Under the pieces are notes generated by a model that worked only from the letters and a program-made list of their open reading frames with translations, was not told where the DNA came from and did no database searches. DNA of 64,000 nt from Pomacea canaliculata (Eukaryota; Mollusca; Gastropoda; Architaenioglossa; Ampullariidae), in assembly GCF_003073045.1 (NCBI RefSeq), contig NC_037594.1, positions 32,436,338 through 32,500,337 on the forward strand, read 5' to 3'. The number at the start of each line of letters is the position of its first letter. Within the stretch, counting starts at the first letter, position 1. The translations under genes were made by a program, and so were the position numbers. This document shows, piece after piece, positions 35,801 to 47,500 of the stretch.

Positions 35801-38800
35801 TGTTGTGGATGACTCGGCACTCGAAGTGTCCATACAATGGATTTGATGACACTGACCAATTTTGTGGGATGCCATAGTGATGTAGGATCTTCTTCTTATT
35901 ATTATTGTTAGAGATTTGGGTATTCATTTAACTTAAAGCCCATCATACTACAATAATGAACCAATATCACTCTCGTCAGTTACTGTGGATTTACATAACA
36001 CATTTCTCAAGCGCAGAGTAGACACAATAAGCAATCAAAATACACAAACTAAATTTACAAAATAAATAGCACGTCTTCAAACACAAACCAAAGACAAAGG
36101 CAAAAACGAAAATAATTCATCCTGGCATTGCTCTGTTTGAAATGGACGGCTGTTATTGTTCGAACAACGAATGGTTGTGTTGGTCATATTTGACATTAAC
36201 AGCTGCTTGTGTTATCGGAGTTCGATTCGCCTAGTGGGTCTTGGATGATTCGGCTTTTGTCGGGACGATGTAGTCTTACCTGGGAGGATATGGACATGGC
36301 TGGGATGATTTGACTTAGTTTGGGGCGAGATGGTCTAGGGCGAAGTGGCCGGTGACCAAAGTCAAATACTCGCAAATCATCAAAAAACCCGTTTTTAAAG
36401 CACATTTACTGGAACACGAGGTATTTTGGATTTGAAAGTTGATTTCACCTGCGCGGTGTTGGGGCAGTGTATCAGGTAGTTGTACACGCCAATCATGTTA
36501 GGCCCCGCCTCCCCCGAGGGCAGGGCGTAGATCTGGAACTTGTAGAAGCCAGGCGCCGGCGGTCGGATGAGGAAGCAGTAGGATGGACCGAGGCAGCGCA
36601 CGAGGGCGAAGTCACTCACGTCCTGCTTACGTTCGTGCGACAGCAGCTTGGACGTGACTCGTGTCTCGGTGGTCGTGCCAATGATGATCTCCACCTGCAC
36701 ACAGAAATGTCACAGGTACCACACACGAACACTCACTTCTAACCGCTCCTGCAACCCTCGCAGTCCTCTGGTACTTTCTCCAACACGTGTTTTCTCGAAA
36801 TGGACGGTGTGACGACTGCTGATGAAGAGCGATCAAATGTATGAAGTCTACCCATAGCCTAAAATTCAAGATAAGTCAATTGATGCTAACAAAATATTTG
36901 GATTAAAAAAGAGATGTTTCATGTTTGTCCGTAGTTTTGATTGTTTGTTTTTCTCCCTCTCTCTATCTCTCTTTCTGTGGACCGATGCCACATAACAGCG
37001 ATCTGGTTCACATCCAGAGAGAAACTACATTTGCCAAAGACGAGATCTGATCCTTCTAAGCCGCGATGCTCACCCTTTTGTGACAAGTTCTTGACCTTTG
37101 CACCACCAGACTACCCCTCGATTAAAATAGAACTTTGCTTCTGACCCTTGTGTTGATGATGCTTATAAGGTTGATGATACATTTATTCACCCTTCCTCGC
37201 TGCATCCTTCGGTGCATTCCTGCACAGCATTGCCCCGCTCTCAACTCTTTTAATTGGTTAACTCCCTGAGCAAACGTTTTGTGGCGGGTGCAGGCGTGCT
37301 GTTAAATAAACAGACTGCAGGGCTGCAAGTTTACTGTAGCCGCCTGCACCTTCATACGGATCTTAATTACATCCATGCTCACCTCACCACGTAGCCCTAT
37401 AGCCTCTTCTAGTGTTTGATCCCAAGAATTTAACTACATCAGCCATGTGTCCGTAGTTTATGGATGCTTTCTGCTAGTTGATCTCCACTTCATTAGCTAG
37501 AGGTACAGTCATTAAGTCACAATAAACTTCACTTGGGTCAGCTGCCTCGTTCTGTCTTCTTCCTTGATCATGTGCGCACACACGACACCCGTGCACACAC
37601 GATACCCACGCACACACGCCACCCACACCCACACGACACCCACACACACAACACCCACACAAACACACACACGACACCCACACACACACGACACCCACCC
37701 ACACACCACACCCACCCGCGAATAAACACCACACAAGCATACACACATACACACATACACACACACGTGACCACGCATACACAGCCACGGAAGATGTCTG
37801 CAATAAAAGTGTTTCGTCTGTTTAAATCTTCAAGTTTTCTAGCCCTATAACTCAAGGGCTATCTGCGAATCACATAAACATAGATCGGGTATCTTAATGC
37901 TCATGCCAACGGTTTAACTTTAACATACGTGGCTGCATCTGGATGGCAAAAAGAATGTCGAATATTCTTTGCCAAACAGGTTTAGTCCGAGCATTTCTTG
38001 TCTGTCAACGTAAACATTAAAACTTTAGAGACCTTGCTTATCTTTTTTGTCAGAAATATGTTTGGCTAAGAATATGTTGTTATATATATATAGTTGAATA
38101 AAAACCAACATTTAACTGCGACGGTGGCTTGAACGTTTGATTTTCAGCGATCTAACATACAAATAAAAAGTAATTCCCGTCATGTTTGCAATCAAAACTT
38201 GAAGAACCACCAAAGCCCAGTCTGGGAAAGCATATCAGGGGACATCACAAGAAGCCAGCGTTCCTGTGCTTATTCTTATCTACTGTACTCAGCATCTTTA
38301 CCTGCCCCTGACCGAGCCATGGCAAGCTGCCTCTCACCGTCAGTTTTTTTCCTCTCTCTCTCTACCCCCATCCTGCCTTCTCGCTCGGAGTGTTGGTACC
38401 GTTGCGCAAGGTTCCAATATTTATATACCTTTCTTGCAGACGAACTGTTGTCTGCAAATCTGCAAAGACTGCGCCAGGGAGGAGCGATCAGAGCATGGAT
38501 GTTGGACCACCAATGTCACAATTCAACAGAAGAGAACACAATGTCGTTTACATAAAAGCTTTCCCCTGATTTCTTGCAAATCTATTTAATTAAATAAGCA
38601 AGTCAAGCGAACTGTGACAACTAACCATACACCTTCACTTCCACTGGCAGGGAAGCAGAGAGAAAATGTGTGTGAGTGAGTGAGGGAGAGAGTGAGATAG
38701 AATGGATGCACACGCGAAAAGTGCAAGAAACTTGTGCTTTCATTAAAACTTTAATTGTTTCCCAGCGCGCTGGTGATGGTCTCGATGCTGGCCTCCACAG

Positions 38801-39053
38801 TGTTGAGACGAGCTCCCTCTAGAGGAGAGCCTAAAAGCATTTGGAAGCTGCAGCGATGAGGAACATAAAAAGCAAGTGGTTTGCGCGGTGGGAAGAGGGG
38901 ATCTGGCAAGCGAAAGTGTCTTCCTACCTCTTCCTGGTCGTCTGTCATGTAAATTACAGGCTCAGGGTGAGACAGGGTGGTCATGCCGTACTCCTCGAAC
39001 TTTGCCTGCGGCCCCAGGTAGCCCTCAGTAAGCTTCGGCAGCTGCACCGCCAT
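32801..39053 (-). CDS. stand-alone KY-tail protein B (two hillarin/KY-type Ig-like domains only)
   Basis: Four exons in transcript order: 39053-38928, 36694-36449, 35346-35207 and 32962-32801 (stop TGA 32801-32803). The start ATG is in good context (AAGATGG). The product would be about 224 residues: domain 1 with GYLGPQAKFEEYG, PPAPGFYKFQIYALPS and GVYNYLIHC; domain 2 with LPKQYQMWKDGGCYLREP, LRFRLNIPGARDV, EDWNQLEQ and NKYNTLLEYTI. It aligns with the end of hillarin and with KY-tail A but is more diverged. Exon 3 is 140 bases, one short of keeping frame: homology runs in one frame up to LREP and continues one frame over from LGIP, so a base is missing near 35280-35282. Either the assembly lost a base or this copy is recently damaged. 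It has no catalytic core. A LINE fragment lies in intron 2. Confidence 0.8.
33622..33705 (-). mobile_element. 3' end of a deeply conserved SINE type (Nin-DC/Deu-core-like)
   Basis: On the minus strand GCGCTAAGAGCATGTTCCTT, then GTGAGTATGCGCTTT and an ATT-repeat tail resemble the conserved 3' domain shared by SINEs across many invertebrates. It lies in intron 3 of KY-tail gene B. The family name is from memory; the head was not found. Confidence 0.5.
35640..35905 (-). mobile_element. LINE reverse-transcriptase fragment
   Basis: The minus-strand translation reads HYGIPQ, then LYGHFECRVIHNNQLTESFR and LSLILFSLVV, matching the fingers-to-palm part of a non-LTR reverse transcriptase (family pattern HYGxP...YxGxxCxVxxxGxLTxxFxVxxGVxQGCxLSPxLF). 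The conserved GVRQGC box is eroded and the frame changes after the LFSLVV block, so the copy is dead. It sits in intron 2 of KY-tail gene B. Confidence 0.75.
37573..37768 (+). repeat. CACACGACACCC-type microsatellite
   Basis: CA-rich repeat with recurring CACGACACCCACAC words. It produces long spurious open frames on both strands rich in His/Thr or Cys/Val. It lies in intron 1 of KY-tail gene B. Confidence 0.85.
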
Positions 39054-39077
39054 CTTGGATCCCCGAACGCTTCGCAA

Positions 39078-42000
39078 GAAGTGGGACTTGGCGTTGCCAG
39101 TGACTATAAGACGTACATATGCTAGCGACCAGCCTCAGCGCGTGAGAACGACTGTGCGATCGGCGAACCGGAAGTCCAAGGACTACTCCGACTACCAGCC
39201 AACCTTTGGCAAGACAGATAATGTCTGATACAGTTGCTAAAGGCGGTAGATAGATATCTCATACAGCTTCCGTTGGGTTCGACCCTCTTGCCGCCAGCAG
39301 CACCCTTCGTGCACTGTCTGACTGCTCGTGCGCGTGTTCAACACCCTCCGCGCCACCTGGTGGTGTCCGACGTCTCCTGACACAAGACGCGCGACGCTTG
39401 TACCTGCCACATCAAACGCCTCTGCCGCAGGTGCCCTACCCCGAGTCGACGGCGTGCAAATGGCGGAGAGGATTACCATATGTGTGGCCGAGAAATGAGT
39501 GTGTTTGTATGACAGTGCACCTCGTCAGCCTGTCGAGCAACTTCTCTGTCAACTCTGCCCTGGTGTCTCCGCTTTATTTCGCCAGATAATGCGAGGACCT
39601 CGAGGCAGACAGCTCAAGCAATTACTTTCCCATTTTGCTCAGCAATGAGGCTGTTTTTGTACTTTCAATGTGTATACATATACATACTACTTGTACACAT
39701 CATGCCATTTTCACCTGCATGTACGCAGCTTCCTTGCTTAACTTGGAACAGATACCGGAGGTAGGGTATCTTGTAGATGGGCGGGTGGGTCTTGTGTGTG
39801 TGTGGCGGGGGGAGGGGCGCGCGGAAGTGTGTATATAGTGCTCAAAGCTTCTCGTGGCAGAATATACCTACATGTACAGCTGAGGCCATCGCTGTTGCTG
39901 GCATCTGCAGGCCCCGGCTGGCAACAGCAGCTTAAAGGTCATAGGTCGAGTCTTTTTACCTGTCACTCACTCGCCCACTGGTGTCTGCACACTCTTGTAG
40001 TCTTGTACACACGTACATACCAAGTTTTTTTTCGGGTGAGTCTCTTGTCTGGAACTACTTATCTCTCGATCAACATTTACATTTCAAGCATTGAATTGTG
40101 CGGCATGCAGAAATAAATATAAATACCATCAGTTGACTGCTGGTGTTCTGAAATAACATTTTAATGTCTTGGCAACGTGAGTTTTCAGGTTTTGGATAAT
40201 TCGGGAACTTCTGCAGATTTGTTTTTATCTTTATAGCTTACTCGTAGAATGTTTGTGATATCAAAAGTAAACAAATTTAAAACCACGTGCAACACGTGAC
40301 CATGAACACAGTTTATGACAACAGTTTTGTGGTTCGTGACATGCCACTGTTTAATTCGTGACACAGCTACACGGGTATCTGGAGACTGCAGACATGTGGT
40401 TAGTGACTATCCCGACACACCACCAGCACTTCTTTTTTTTACAAGAAAGGGAGAAAAGAGGGACGATGCGAAGTTCCAGCATGCATTGTGCTCCTCCGCA
40501 GCGCCTTGCGTAAGAGGGAGGATCGTGTTTCTCTGGCCTTCTTGGTGAGGAGGCGGGGCCGCAGGTACCCGCCACTTCCTGCAAGTTCTACCTGTTCCTT
40601 CCTATTGTGCTCATAAACTATAAATAGACTAGACATTGTGAAGTCTGGAGACTGCACATAAATAGATATTATAGATATGCAGGAAGTTGTTATAAATATG
40701 CAAATGTAAGCAGCGACAGAGTGTTTGCTGCCATCAGAAGTGTACAAAGGAATACAAATAGCTGTGTGCGCATGGCATGTGAACACCTGTGTCTCTGGGT
40801 GGATACACACTGAAGAAGTCAAATCTCTTATGACAGACGAAACAGTCCCATTCAACAACAAACGGATGGAGCACCCCAAATATAAACACAGGTCCCAACC
40901 AACCATGGATTTCAAAGAAGAGCGTGGGCATTGTACATATGTTTATTGGTTGCATGGTCCGTCAGTCGGCACCCGGCCCTGACTGTTCATACAAACCATG
41001 GACGCTCCTGATAAAACGGTCTGGCTCCCATTATGGCATCAGCGTGATTTCTTGTGTTGCTCGTGGTTTGCGCATGCGGTGAGTAGGAGACAAGGTGTGC
41101 TCCAAGGTTCTCCATGTTTGCTTCTGACAAAACGTGGAAATGGAAGCGATCGTCGCCGTCGCCTCTATTTTTAGCCTCGCTCATCATCCGAGAGTAGTGG
41201 AGATAGTGCGTTGAACAGGTATTAAACGAGGCATCCCCAAGCAAATGAGATCTGCACCTGCAGTTGCCATTTATGAGAGCATTGCTTCACAACCCGTTTG
41301 GTTGCCGTACACCCACCCACACACCCCTGTGCAGGGGGGCTCGATCCCAGACTGATGTGTGAGCGCATGCATGTATGTTTAAAGTGTTGCAGAGTGCTTG
41401 AACACAAGATGTAGCTAAATGACTTCTGATAAAGGGAACATCCGTGCTCTCAGACCTCAGGCTGTTGATATGGTAGTGGCCTAGCTGCGATAGCAGTGCG
41501 TGGGGTCTACCCCAGCCTGCCCGGAGAAATATAGTTAAAATCTCTTTATGGTGCTGCTTTTTGATTCAATCACTTTCAACAATAATTTTGTGAGCTAGCC
41601 TTCCATGGGAACTCTTATTCCTGCAGTCTATAAGCTCTTAACATGACCACAGAAATATGGACAAGCATTTTCGTGGCCTACAGCCCTACACAACTACCTG
41701 AGCCAGACCCTGGCCCACACACATTTTAAAAGCAATTTGTGTATTGGGCACTTTCATGAAATATTTCTGGTACACAGCTCAAAACAGCTGGAATTATCTG
41801 AGCATGACTTTCCACATCTACATACTAAAACAGGAACAAAGTGGATGCTGTGTTTCATAAAACTGATGGACCTCTGCAATTAAGTTTCCATTTCTTGGAA
41901 ATTATATTTTAATAAATTACTTAAAAAATGAATCTGTTGTTCATAGAGTAACACTGATGATGTTATACAACACTTATTATAATTTTTTTATTTGGTATTT

Positions 42001-43565
42001 TACCACACTTTGGACATTATCTGATATATGACTACACACATTAACTCTTTTGTGTCTGTTCTCAAAGCTTTATTTTAGATGTAACTCAGTCTTCATGTTG
42101 AAAAACACACACACACAAACATGGTATTGCAAAAAAGCAGTTTATTGTAAATAGCCTACTAATAGATAAGTTATAACCACAAGATTATTTTCATTTATGT
42201 GTTCATTATAAAGCATGTCACTTCTAGCACCAGTAGAAGGGATAGGAAGAACCACAAATAGTGCAGACCTTGTGCAGACTGGAAGCTAATAACAGGCAAA
42301 TATAAAAGGAATCAATAAAAAGGTATTGAACAATGACAAAAGCACACAAGCACAGATGTTAAAAACTGGAACCTCCTTTATCAAAATGAGCATACACTCC
42401 ATCACATGATAAGGACAGCAAACTTTCATCACGGTTGAATCAGGCAAATCTACTACCAGTGTGGATTGGGCACAGCCACTTCAATTCCTCCGAGTGCTTC
42501 CTTGAAACACCAACCACTTGTTGTCCATATGGCAAAGCTGTGTACACAGCTGACACATGATCCAAGATTGAAAGAGCGTTAAAGAAAATCTATGCACTCT
42601 GGCAAAGCTGAGGATGATCCTATTCATTCCAAGAATTACTGTCCAGATATAATGGATAAAAGGAGAAGTGAAAAATAAAACCAGAAACAAAATCCCTGGG
42701 TAACACAAGGTGCCTTGAAAAGGATGTCTCAAAGATTTCAGAAGGCTTAAAAAAATTTTGAAGCAGAGAAGAGCTGCATCAAGCAGCTCCAAACGAGGAA
42801 AAATTGCTTAAACTGTTACACAAATGTAACTGAATCAATATGGAAAGCTTATAAAATGTATAACTTTGTGATTTATGTGCTTAACAAAGCAACAAAAAAA
42901 ATATATTTTTTAATGTAAACATTTCTCAAAATAATTACATATTAACATGTACAACAATTATCTACTCTGCATTGCATAATAAAAACTAGGGAAATGCGGT
43001 CCATGTTTGCACTGTACAAAAAGAAAATCAGTGATCCACAAGCATAATCATGCCAACAAAAATCAGCAAGGAATAAACGCCACCACTGATATGTGCAGGG
43101 TGACATAAACATCCGCCAGAGAGCATCCCATGCTGGGCTTAAGTCTCTCCATTCGATTTGTTAAAGCAACAATTTTGTTCCCACTAAACAAACTTTGTGA
43201 ACTGGAAAAGGAGGCAGTGCTTGGGAACAAACTATATAATTTCTGGTCAAGCAAGCACACAAGGCCACAATGATAGTGCAAATCAGAATAGTTTGCTACA
43301 GAGCATATACAGTCATTATGATTAAATGCACTAAGCTGATGCTCTGTCATAAGACAGATGTTCACTTTTTAAGCACAAAGTCTGACAAAGGCCACCTTTG
43401 CATGGACTCAAAAACTTGCATCAAAAAAAAAAAAAACCTGACTCAATCCTATCAGCAGAGTAAAAACCTGATGTCTTTCTGTTTTGATCTACCAAGTGTG
43501 TTCTCATTACCTCCTGCTGGCTTCCAGCCTCATTCCCTCAGCATGTAACAATGTCTAAAATAAGC
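39078..43565. other. 4.5-kb gene-free stretch: KY-tail B promoter side and distal hillarin 3' side
   Basis: It should contain the promoter of KY-tail gene B at its left and possibly distal hillarin 3'UTR at its right. The 158-codon minus frame at 40439-40915 has no recognised domain. Minus-strand AATAAA near 42141-42146 is an alternative distal poly(A) signal. No RNA gene or transposon was recognised. Confidence 0.45.
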
Positions 43566-43571
43566 TTTATT
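43566..43571 (-). terminator. candidate poly(A) signal of hillarin-like gene
   Basis: Minus-strand AATAAA about 970 bases after the hillarin stop codon. Another lies near 42141, so the true end is uncertain. Confidence 0.35.
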
Positions 43572-44540
43572 TTCAAAAGTCCATTATGATGATGCTGTTA
43601 GTGGATATGAAGTTGTAGTGCACAAATACCCTTATAAAATAAAGCTGGGTATCACGATCATCTTTTCCGATGTGTTTTCTTTTAAAATGTGCATAAACAA
43701 TTGAAATACAAAAATTCACAGTGCTGTTAGTGTTTGCCATTAAAAAAAAGCACATTAGTGGCTGTTTATTGAACAAAAAGCTTCAATGCCAGTCTGCCAA
43801 ATATTGTCTGCCATTACATAAATTTATTCCAGCCAACACTAGTGCATTTTCTTCCTCTTTAATACATGTTAATACCAGCTTTATGATGTTCATGAAGCCC
43901 TTATGCAAAAGTGATCTTCCTTCTTAATAGCTGAATTATAAAATTATATCAAAGTAACAGAAGGCAATATACTTCAATACATTAAAACTTTTAAAAGAGT
44001 TCAAAAAAAATAAAAAAGGAAAATGTCTAATTTAATCAGAGTTCTGGTACTTTGAACAAGTGATTTACAAGAAGTATTTAAAATACAATAAGTTTTAGTA
44101 AATATCAATAAGAAAATGCCCAGTCATGCAACACTTCATCCTTTACTGAGAAAAGATGAATTACATCTTTATCTACTTGATTAAAAATTAGTGGAGAAAA
44201 ACTATCCACTTAGCTCTACAGGAGGTTTTGTGGTTACACTGGAATGCAACTAACAGAAGCCTTGCATAAAAAACATTTTTCTCAAGCATCTCAACTAATT
44301 CTAACCCATAAGCAGAGGGATGAATACATCTTTTGCAAAAAGAGCCAGATACATGTGTATGCATTACTTTGGAAGTGCAGTGAAACTTACAAAATTTGAA
44401 AAGTCATGGATAACAGGGACGAAAAGAAGTAACAGCACTAAAAAACCTTCTGTTGCCCTTCCTAATCCTGGGGTTTTGGGGTTGTAAGGGTGGTGGAGAA
44501 GGAAGGGAAATAATGTGAGCAAAAGCTCTGTTAAGAATGG

Positions 44541-47500
44541 TTACAGTACATACTCCAGCAATGTGGCATAACTGGTTTTGTCACCTCCGAAGTTGGCATT
44601 GAGAGTGACCTTGGAATTAGTGCCGTAACAATGAGATACTTTAACAGGACCACTCCACTCGTCACCTTCGCCTTGCTTGAGGTGTGTCCACTCATTGCTG
44701 GCAACAACAGCAACAGCCTCAGCACCAGGAATCTTCACTCTGAAGTTTACGCTCTCAGGCAATCGGTTAATCTGCACCTGTAAAAAAGAAGTGATTTCAA
44801 GACTGAGAATGTCATAAAGTGTTTCCGCTTTTTAACAACACTTGAAGGAAGGTAGGGATTTACTCTTTTCCTTTTGAAACACAGAAGTAAGATGAATTAC
44901 ACTCTCTTCTAAAATGCAAAACTTAATGTCAACAAATGTCTAAAAATCCTTCAAAAGAAGGCAATAAATTCTGACATCAAACCCCACAAATAAACTTGCA
45001 AACTAATTGTCACCAGTGTGAGACATAAGCTGAGGGTCCTTGGGGCAAGGAAAAAATGGATTCCGAGGAAAATAGAAAGTATAAAACTTTGACTGAAGGA
45101 AAAAAGAACTGTAAGGAAAAACTGTCAGCATTTGAAATTCTAACTGTTTAACAATAATGATGCTACCTGATGCGATGAAACCATAAATCTTTTGTTCTCT
45201 GGGTCAAGGTCTTTTCTATAGCACACCCTAAGATCAATTCTTTAAGAGATATGCTATGAAAGTGTCATAGTAAACATACCTGATTGGAAAATGGTCCTCT
45301 AACAGTGGGGATGACACCAGGTTCTGCCATATAGCAGCCTTCCTTCCACTGAGCATACTGTTTTGGGAATGGGAAGACAGCCTGAGTGACTTGCTGGCAG
45401 TTGATGAGATAGTTGTACACACCTGGAAGTTCCTGTCGCTTATCGGCAATGAGCAATGCATAAATCTGCAGCTTGAAGAAGCCAGTGGTAGGAAGATTTG
45501 CTATGAAGGTGATGTACGATCCCAGAGTATTAGAGAAAACGAAGTCTGGGAACTCCTCCTCCTGCTCAACAGAGATGAGATTCGCTGTCACCCGCATAGG
45601 CGCCTCAGACTTAAACTGAATGGTGACTGTGTTGACATCAAGGTGAATGATGGGGTCTTGGTGGGAGACAGCAACAAGACCAAACTCAGAAAATTTGGGC
45701 TGAGCTCCCAAGTAACCAGGTGGCAATTTGGGCATTGGTGTTGTTTTGACATCTTCCTGGCACAGCACAAGAAACTGGGCTACATGGTAGAGGGTCTGGC
45801 CCTCTGTTGCTGGGTTGTTAGCATAAATCTCAAGTCCATATTCCCCGCGTCCTGGGGCAGTGATGTTGAAGTAAGCAGTGTTCCCAACTGTGCGGTGGAT
45901 AACATACGCCTCCAGCTCAGAATCACCAATGCGGTTGTGCTTCAGCTTGGCCATGAACTGCATGGGACAGGGCTGGCGGATCTGCAGCTCAGCTTTGCCA
46001 TCCCGTGTGTAGATTGTGCATGACTGCTGGTAGGTTGTCAGGCCATAGCGGTAGAATGCAGACCCTACACCCCAGGATGAGCTTGAGCATGGTGGGTAGG
46101 GTTCGGGAGGAACATCAGATACTGCCTCATGTTCAATCTTGTATTCGCAGACCTGGGCAAAATTGTAGTCCTTGGTTTCTGGTGTGTCCTCTTTGGCATA
46201 AATGAAAAGCATGTACGAGCCTGAGCAGGGTAGACGAAGAGAGAAAGAGGCAATTCCACCTGTGCTTTCTTGAATACAATACCTGTAAAAGGAAAATTTT
46301 GCATAACCAGAAATCTAAAATGATAACAGCACTGCTGCACTGATCTTCCATATTCTTGAGCTCTATCTCTTACTTCAACTTCAAATCATACAGGTCCCAT
46401 AATCTAAGACTATGACATCTGAGTAATAATTCAATGAATTTCATGTCAACTTCAATTACAAAAACTTTTATGAGAGAAGACGAGACTGATCATAGAATAT
46501 GGTTGGCAGAACAAGGTCAAGAACTGACGATAATAAAGATATGCTTGAATTAATAATGGCTTGTTCAAAAACCAAGTGATTAAAAAGTGAAGAAAAACAC
46601 CTATGTATCAAGAAAAAGTGTAAATGATACTGAGGATTTTACAAATCAGAAAGCCTCACCTATTCAGCTTAACACCATTGTATTCCTCCACACCACCTTC
46701 AAACTGGATGGTGAAGCTGAAAAGCACTGCAAGTCTATGTGCTGGGTATCGAAGGCGAATGTGTATTTCACCTCGGCTGTAAATGACTGCAGTGCGGTGA
46801 GTCACAAACTCCAGGCCATACTTGAAAAATTGTGGCTTCATGTGAGGCATGTTCTCAAACTCTTCCAGGGTGACGGGTCTTTCCAGCAGCTGCCACCGTG
46901 GGTCATCAGGAAAGTGGGTGTAGATGAGCTGGTGAGGGTCTGGCAGGAAGAAGTACTCATCAAGCTGGTAGTGGAACTCTTCTGTAGAAGCTTGTTTGCC
47001 AATGATGCGACGTGCTGCCCAGTGTGCATCAATAAGGCACCAGGTGCCATAGATATAGATTGCATTCCAAGAGTGCTGGTTCTGGCCTGGTGAGAACTTC
47101 ATGCCTGGCGTGTAGTCAGCACCTTTGGCATAACCACTGATGATTTTGGAGTGAAGTCCTGCATAGCTGCACAATAATGCTTTACCCTTTAAACAACTAC
47201 ATTTGATGAATCCACTACCACTTTTCTTCTGCAGTCATTACACAGATTTTTGCAAAAATCTATTTTATTTTTAATCAGTAATCAAATTAAGTTTCACTGA
47301 CTTTTTTCTGGAAACACACATCACTTCAAATCACTCTTATACCATTTGGAAATCACGAGTTTAAAAAGGCCTTTAAACAATAACACTGTTGAGCTCTTAC
47401 TTGCACATTGTATCAAAGACCATTGCATAAGTTGTTGTGCCTGTCTTCAGCCCCATGAGTACTTCCTCAGGGCTGCCCTTCTCCACACGATCAAAATTCA

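Noticed and set aside
37474-37855. Several overlapping long open frames on both strands, rich in Cys/Val/Gly or His/Thr
   Set aside because: They are translations of the CACACGACACCC microsatellite; no start context, splice sites or family match.
39053-39077. Upstream in-frame ATG for KY-tail B
   Set aside because: The downstream ATG has the better context (AAGATGG) and matches the start point of KY-tail A; the upstream one cannot be excluded.
40439-40915. 158-codon minus-strand open frame
   Set aside because: No recognisable domain, no splice context, composition like random spacer.
41270-41350. tRNA-like SINE suggested by GGGATCGAGCCCCC on the minus strand
   Set aside because: No A-box at the expected distance and no tail; too weak to list.
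45391-46023. 210-codon plus-strand open frame
   Set aside because: Antisense shadow of the 1003-base hillarin exon.
46587-47093. 168-codon plus-strand open frame
   Set aside because: Antisense shadow of the hillarin exon 47166-46660.
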